From Zanthoxylum bungeanum (taxonomy: Eukaryota; Streptophyta; Magnoliopsida; Sapindales; Rutaceae), in contig SKCR01038125.1 in assembly GCA_019454045.1 (NCBI GenBank), forward strand, positions 45,281 to 109,280: a DNA stretch of 64,000 nucleotides. The letters run 5' to 3'. The position numbers were made by a program, and so were the translations under genes. A model generated the notes under the pieces. The model was not told the origin of the DNA and searched no databases. It worked only from the letters and a program-made list of their open reading frames with translations. Positions within the stretch are counted from its first letter, which is position 1, and every line of letters begins with the position of its first letter. Below are positions 59,683 through 64,000 of the stretch, in pieces.

Positions 59683-62600
59683 CTCTAGTGCCAATCCATG
59701 GTATCCTATACACATCTCAATATGTATCGCATACTCATGGCCTCCAAGAGCTCACCAGCACTCAAGAGGTAGGCAAGAACAAGTAAGCATGCTTTAACAA
59801 ATCGAGTCTTTCCAACAAACCCAACCGTTTTCCTTAGCTAGCCTCATTCATATTTCGCAGAATCCAAATTCTACATCAATATGACTCTGACGCTATATCA
59901 GTATTGTGCTATAGCTATTGTGTTGTTTATGTATTCAGAAATCAAATCCAAATACTTTGCAGACAACCGCAAGCACCACACTAATACGAAAACTTCTAAT
60001 CTATGAGGTCACTTTGCAAACTTCATAAGTCAATACTTCATAAGTTGCAACTGATTCCACTAGATTAATAGAATCAATGGTGACACTCCCACTGCATCTT
60101 TTCTGACTTTATATGACATAGACCATCTAATATCATAATTAGAATCAAAACTAATCTGACCTTATGGTTGCAGACTAAATTCTCCATGAATAAGAAACTC
60201 GTTCTTAATATCTCAAAGATCACAAAGAACTTGTTTCTAGAATCATCATATGATCTATACCATATCAAAATTATTTGTAACAATTACGATTAAAATGATA
60301 TTGTTAATCACAAATAATATAGTATTCATTACGCCATCATCATATAATGCATAAGATTGACTAGACATTCCAATCAATCTTTCTTTCGATAAAAGAATCA
60401 TCCTTTACAAAAAATGAATACTATATACATAAAAGACATGTTAACTGTCAAACAGTTACACTAACTGTCATACAGATAGTCTTACTGTGTTCTTTATTAG
60501 ATCATATCTAATATGCGATTAATGAGAGTATCTCACAAGTCTCTTAGTTTTATATCTTATATAAAACTTTATATCAAATATAACAGAGACTACTCCCACT
60601 GTTTACACGGAGAAAAGAAAACTTAGGATATATAATACTAGGAAGAAATTTGTACGCTCCCACTGACCCTACTGACAAATATGTATTCTCTATACTTCGA
60701 TAAAAACAGACAATCTGATTAATATCAAAAACAGAGAACACAGATTTCCGGAAAGCTTATCTGAGTCTACAATATGCTCCATAAGCTAGTATATCAAACT
60801 GTGACCTTAGCAGAATACAAACTCTAGGGCCATTCCAGAATGAACTTCTTCAAACAAAGAAATCACGACAGATCTCTCATTCGAAGAAATCACTCAAGAA
60901 CGCCACTTTGCATTCTTTAGCTAAAATACAGTTTAATATCAACATTAACCAACAGATCCTTAATTGTCCAATCAGTGTGACTAGAGACAAGTTTCCTCAG
61001 AATCTACAATAGACTTCTGAGCATAACATTTCTCATTGTCATACTATAAAGGTCAAACCTTTATCAAGCTCACTGTGCTTTTGCTGCGCAAACAATTTGC
61101 ACATTTTATGAACTATTCATAACGAAAGCCTAATCAAGTTCTAAACTTGATTGTCGTAAGCCATGAACAATCTTAGATCTATGGTTCAATGGTAATTCCG
61201 AATCGATATCAAATACCGCTCCCACTATAAGTTATAGGATAATTTTCTTCAATAAGAAAACAACAGAATCATTAAGTATCAAATACTTTGTAAATAATCT
61301 GACATCCTATTAAACTTATACGGAAGATGTCTAAGGATTTTTTCATCTTATTAATTATGTAGTTCCATTACAGTTTATCATTATCATATTTGACTTCATT
61401 AAGTCAAGTCATTTCTACAATCGTCAACATCCAATGTTAATCACCAAGTAATAAAACAATTTTATTACTCGAAAACGTAGAAAAATATTCTATTAAATAG
61501 AATACAATATTCTGTTAAATAGAATAAATGATAAACCTTACTTGTACCTCCGAGGTGCAAGTACTTTCAATTATATAATCATTATACAAAAGAGATTCAA
61601 ATCTCAAACTTTTCAAGATTCTAATCTTCTACTATACATATCATATATGTAACTGTAGAAGCGAATGAACCTAAATTAAAGGGACGAAATAGTGTTAATG
61701 GAGCATAACCCCAAAAGTATTGAAAATTAATTCGATAACACTCAATATCTACGAATCAAATCATATAAGATTCGATAACTCCCACTGATCAATTCTATCA
61801 AAATGGAATCGTGGAAGTTTAATACTGAGTAAGAATCATATTCATTAAATAAATTTAGAACTTAATTGCCTTAAATTCACATTTTTGATCATATCAAACA
61901 TCTTTGAACAATTCAAAGACTCACGATGAATTTTGTAGTTTTCAACACTTCAAATAAAATATCTTTGAACAATTCAAAATATTCTATCCAAGTTTCATTA
62001 GCAACATATTGACAGTTCTTGAACAATTCAAGACGTTCAACATGTTCTCTAATAGAAACACGTAACCAAGTCATGACAAATCATTAACTACGTTACGGAG
62101 TAAGAAAAACTATCTAGGCAATTTCTAATTCGTTAAACTACATACATCCAATGTATTAGTTTAATAAGTTAGTGGTTCAATGACAATCATCGGTTAAATG
62201 AGATTTAATCACAACCTGAATACAATATTCATTAAATGGAAAAGGATATGTGGTGTGATCTCATATCAGACCATCATTTACCATAAGGAACGAACATCCA
62301 ATGCTTTTATGATAAAACCTCATAACGCACAGTTCTAAGTTATTTACTTACCGAATATTTTTCTTAATGTTTATCTTTCATCAATGACACTACTAGTTAT
62401 ATTAAAATATGTAACAACTGTTTATACAGAACAAGTAACTATCCAATAGTCACAAGTTCCGATATCAAATATCAAAACAGTTATTAAACATTATTTTAAT
62501 TAACTAGACGGGAGATCCGGTATCCAATACCTACAGTTGTCGTATTGCGAGAATCAAAATTCTCTATACACAACTATACGCATCTCATTTCTTAAGCTTT

Positions 62601-63881
62601 ATAATTTGCGGTCAATTATTCACAACGATTGCAAAATAATTGATTAACAAACTGTGTCGGACACGTGACTTCTAAAAGTCACTAAAAACCAAGAAACATC
62701 ATCAAAGATAAACAAATACTAAAGGGATTTTCTTATGCCAGTCAAGAATCTCGAGACATGAACTATTCAACTCAATTCTTACTACACAAGAAACAATTCT
62801 TTCTAGAAAACTTTCCTAAAGCAGATATCTATTTAGATTACCTATCGTGACTTATAAACTAAGTCACAAACCATCTTGAATTTTTGAGGAAATCGGAACA
62901 ACAGTTCCCGATGGTTTTAACTAATCTAACAATATCCAAGTCTACTGTCTTTCTAGAACCTATTCTAGAACTACGCAACCATAAGTAAAGTCAGAAAATA
63001 TATTCAAGAAATAGACATGCAGTGGATTAGAAGCATAAATCTATAAACAATATAGAATGTAAGGAAAACGAAAGCAGTAAATTCCAAACTATTACGCACT
63101 GCTTAAGTTATGGATTTTAAACTCAGCAGTGTCTCTCACTACTTTACGTAATACCGTAATCCCCAACGGACAACGGGAATTCAATAATTAAATCGAATTC
63201 CATAGTGAGAGTAGGATCCCATGAATATATTTCGACTCACAGCTTTGGCACGATCTCGCCTACGTATATTCATTAGGTAGACAACTCTTTGTCAATCACT
63301 CTCCAGTGACTCCTGGTTTCGGTCCTGATCGTTTCTCCCTGTGACAGCTTTGGCACGTTCACAGGGAGGCGTATCAAGGCTTCACTTGTCAATGACAAAC
63401 TCAAGCTACCGGTGTAGTCCTGACAACTTTGGCACGTTCAGGATTTCCATTTTCACTTGAATTTGTCTCTTATCATATAAGTTCTACCGGCGCAAATGAA
63501 CTACCATCAACCATAACTGCATAGCTTTGGCACGATACAGCTATAGTATCAGGAAATCATTTGCATCCGTACTGACAAGGCGGACCAAGAAACATGTATC
63601 CAATACACGTTACTTTACAGCCATATTTAAAGCGGGGATTTTCCTACGGAAGCCACACTCTACATCCAATGCAGAATTTAATCTAAATCATTTTCTAAAC
63701 AATTCAATTCTACCTTAGAACATATAACTCAATTTAACAATTAAATTTCTGTTACATATTCGTTGGCATAGAACTGAACAGTTAAGAAACATATCTAGAT
63801 TTTTAGCATGTGCGAACATTAAAATTGGATTATATATCATATATCAAGCATGAATAATGTAATGGATGAAGCATCAGACCC
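59683..63881 (-). mobile_element. Internal region of element D, apparently non-coding
   Basis: Over 4.2 kb between polypurine tract and primer site there is no ORF above about 70 codons and no recognisable protease, integrase, reverse transcriptase or RNase H motif. Near 60,650 a short 'VSGSV' reading recalls the KKVSGSA phrase of copia reverse transcriptase, but nothing around it aligns. Either D is a non-autonomous large derivative, or its coding region has decayed beyond reading. The near-identity of the visible LTR ends argues for recent movement and so for non-autonomy. Confidence 0.6.
63221..63540 (-). other. Stem-loop array in the leader of element D
   Basis: There are four copies of AGCTTTGGCACG or AACTTTGGCACG. 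Two sit in 14-nt loops closed by perfect stems: 63,335-63,344/63,359-63,368 (CTCCCTGTGA/TCACAGGGAG, 10 bp) and 63,418-63,423/63,438-63,443 (TCCTGA/TCAGGA). A third has a 5-bp stem with one G-U in the RNA sense (63,517-63,521/63,536-63,540). The first copy lies inside a larger 9-bp stem (63,221-63,229/63,265-63,273, ATGAATATA/TATATTCAT). Stems differ, loops are conserved. Confidence 0.7.
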
Positions 63882-63893
63882 GCTCTGATATCA
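63882..63893 (-). other. Primer binding site of element D (initiator Met tRNA type)
   Basis: TGATATCAGAGC on the minus strand differs by one base from TGGTATCAGAGC and lies 4 bases from the 5' LTR end at 63,898. Confidence 0.8.
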
Positions 63894-63897
63894 TTTT

Positions 63898-64000
63898 TGT
63901 TGGGGTTTTGGGCGATGGGAGCAGCGGAAGCGCGGGTCCGGGCGATATCATATTTTAAAACTTTTTCAAAATACCGAATAAATTATTCAATATCTAATAT
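63898..64000 (-). mobile_element. Element D 5' LTR, cut by the window edge
   Basis: The last 103 bases match 55,043-55,145 with about two differences (for example 'gggagcagc' against 'gggcgcagc'). The rest of the LTR and the right-hand target duplication lie outside the window. The left target candidate is ggtat at 55,038-55,042. Confidence 0.88.

Noticed and set aside
60600..60680. VSGSV reading in element D, like the copia reverse transcriptase KKVSGSA phrase
   Set aside because: Only five residues, with no YVDD or other flanking motif.
63239..63540. Regularly repeated CTTTGGCACG words as a CRISPR-like array
   Set aside because: Spacing is irregular, the words are short and each lies in its own hairpin. 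The context is a plant retrotransposon leader.

Overview
This window is nuclear DNA of a flowering plant, most likely a eudicot. It has a beta-tubulin gene with the usual three plant exons, and almost everything else is layered plant retrotransposons (Ty1/copia and Ty3/gypsy types), some solo LTRs and small DNA-transposon derivatives. It is AT-rich and nothing looks bacterial or organellar. All calls come from reading the sequence; no database search was run.

Layout. 1-5,725: fragments of gypsy-type LTRs, a 100-bp tandem repeat, a copia-type LTR ending at 4,733, and part of an old copia gag (element C). 5,726-25,678: a nest of two related copia elements, both on the minus strand. Element B (LTRs near 2 kb, degenerate gag-pol) lies inside the gag of C, with an approximate 5-bp target duplication (gtctt/ggctt). 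Element A lies inside the 3' LTR of B, with the duplication gaaaa. A keeps a gag-pol reading frame of about 1,318 codons broken only by three in-frame stops. 25,679-26,270: the rest of the C gag. 26,559-31,612: three gypsy LTRs in tandem with two copies of a 3' internal remnant, ending about 300 bp upstream of the tubulin start.

31,910-34,369: beta-tubulin, plus strand, the best supported gene. 34,370-36,888: intergenic, with small hairpin-bearing elements. 36,889-49,600: a gypsy-type element (E, minus strand) with 1.67-kb LTRs, perfect target duplication acgtg, a tRNA-Asp type primer site, gag remnants and a 'putative plant transposon protein' ORF, but no visible polymerase. Two solo copia LTRs (F and G) sit inside it. 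49,977-52,941: a four-exon gene on the minus strand for a 257-residue lysine-rich protein of unknown function, with a transposon in intron 3 and a MITE just upstream. 54,370-55,042: start of a hAT-like transposon. 55,043-64,000: a long-LTR copia-like element (D, minus strand) with no recognisable coding region; its 3' LTR carries a 2.1-kb solo gypsy LTR, and its 5' LTR runs off the window.

The most notable unexplained signal is a family of stem-loops in the untranslated leaders of elements A, B and D. They share a loop core CTTTGGC (GCCAAAG in the element's own RNA) but have different stems that still pair, including a compensatory change between A and B. A second signal is an array of short palindromes with 2-4 nt loops in the LTRs of A and B, expanded in B. 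Both look like RNA structure.
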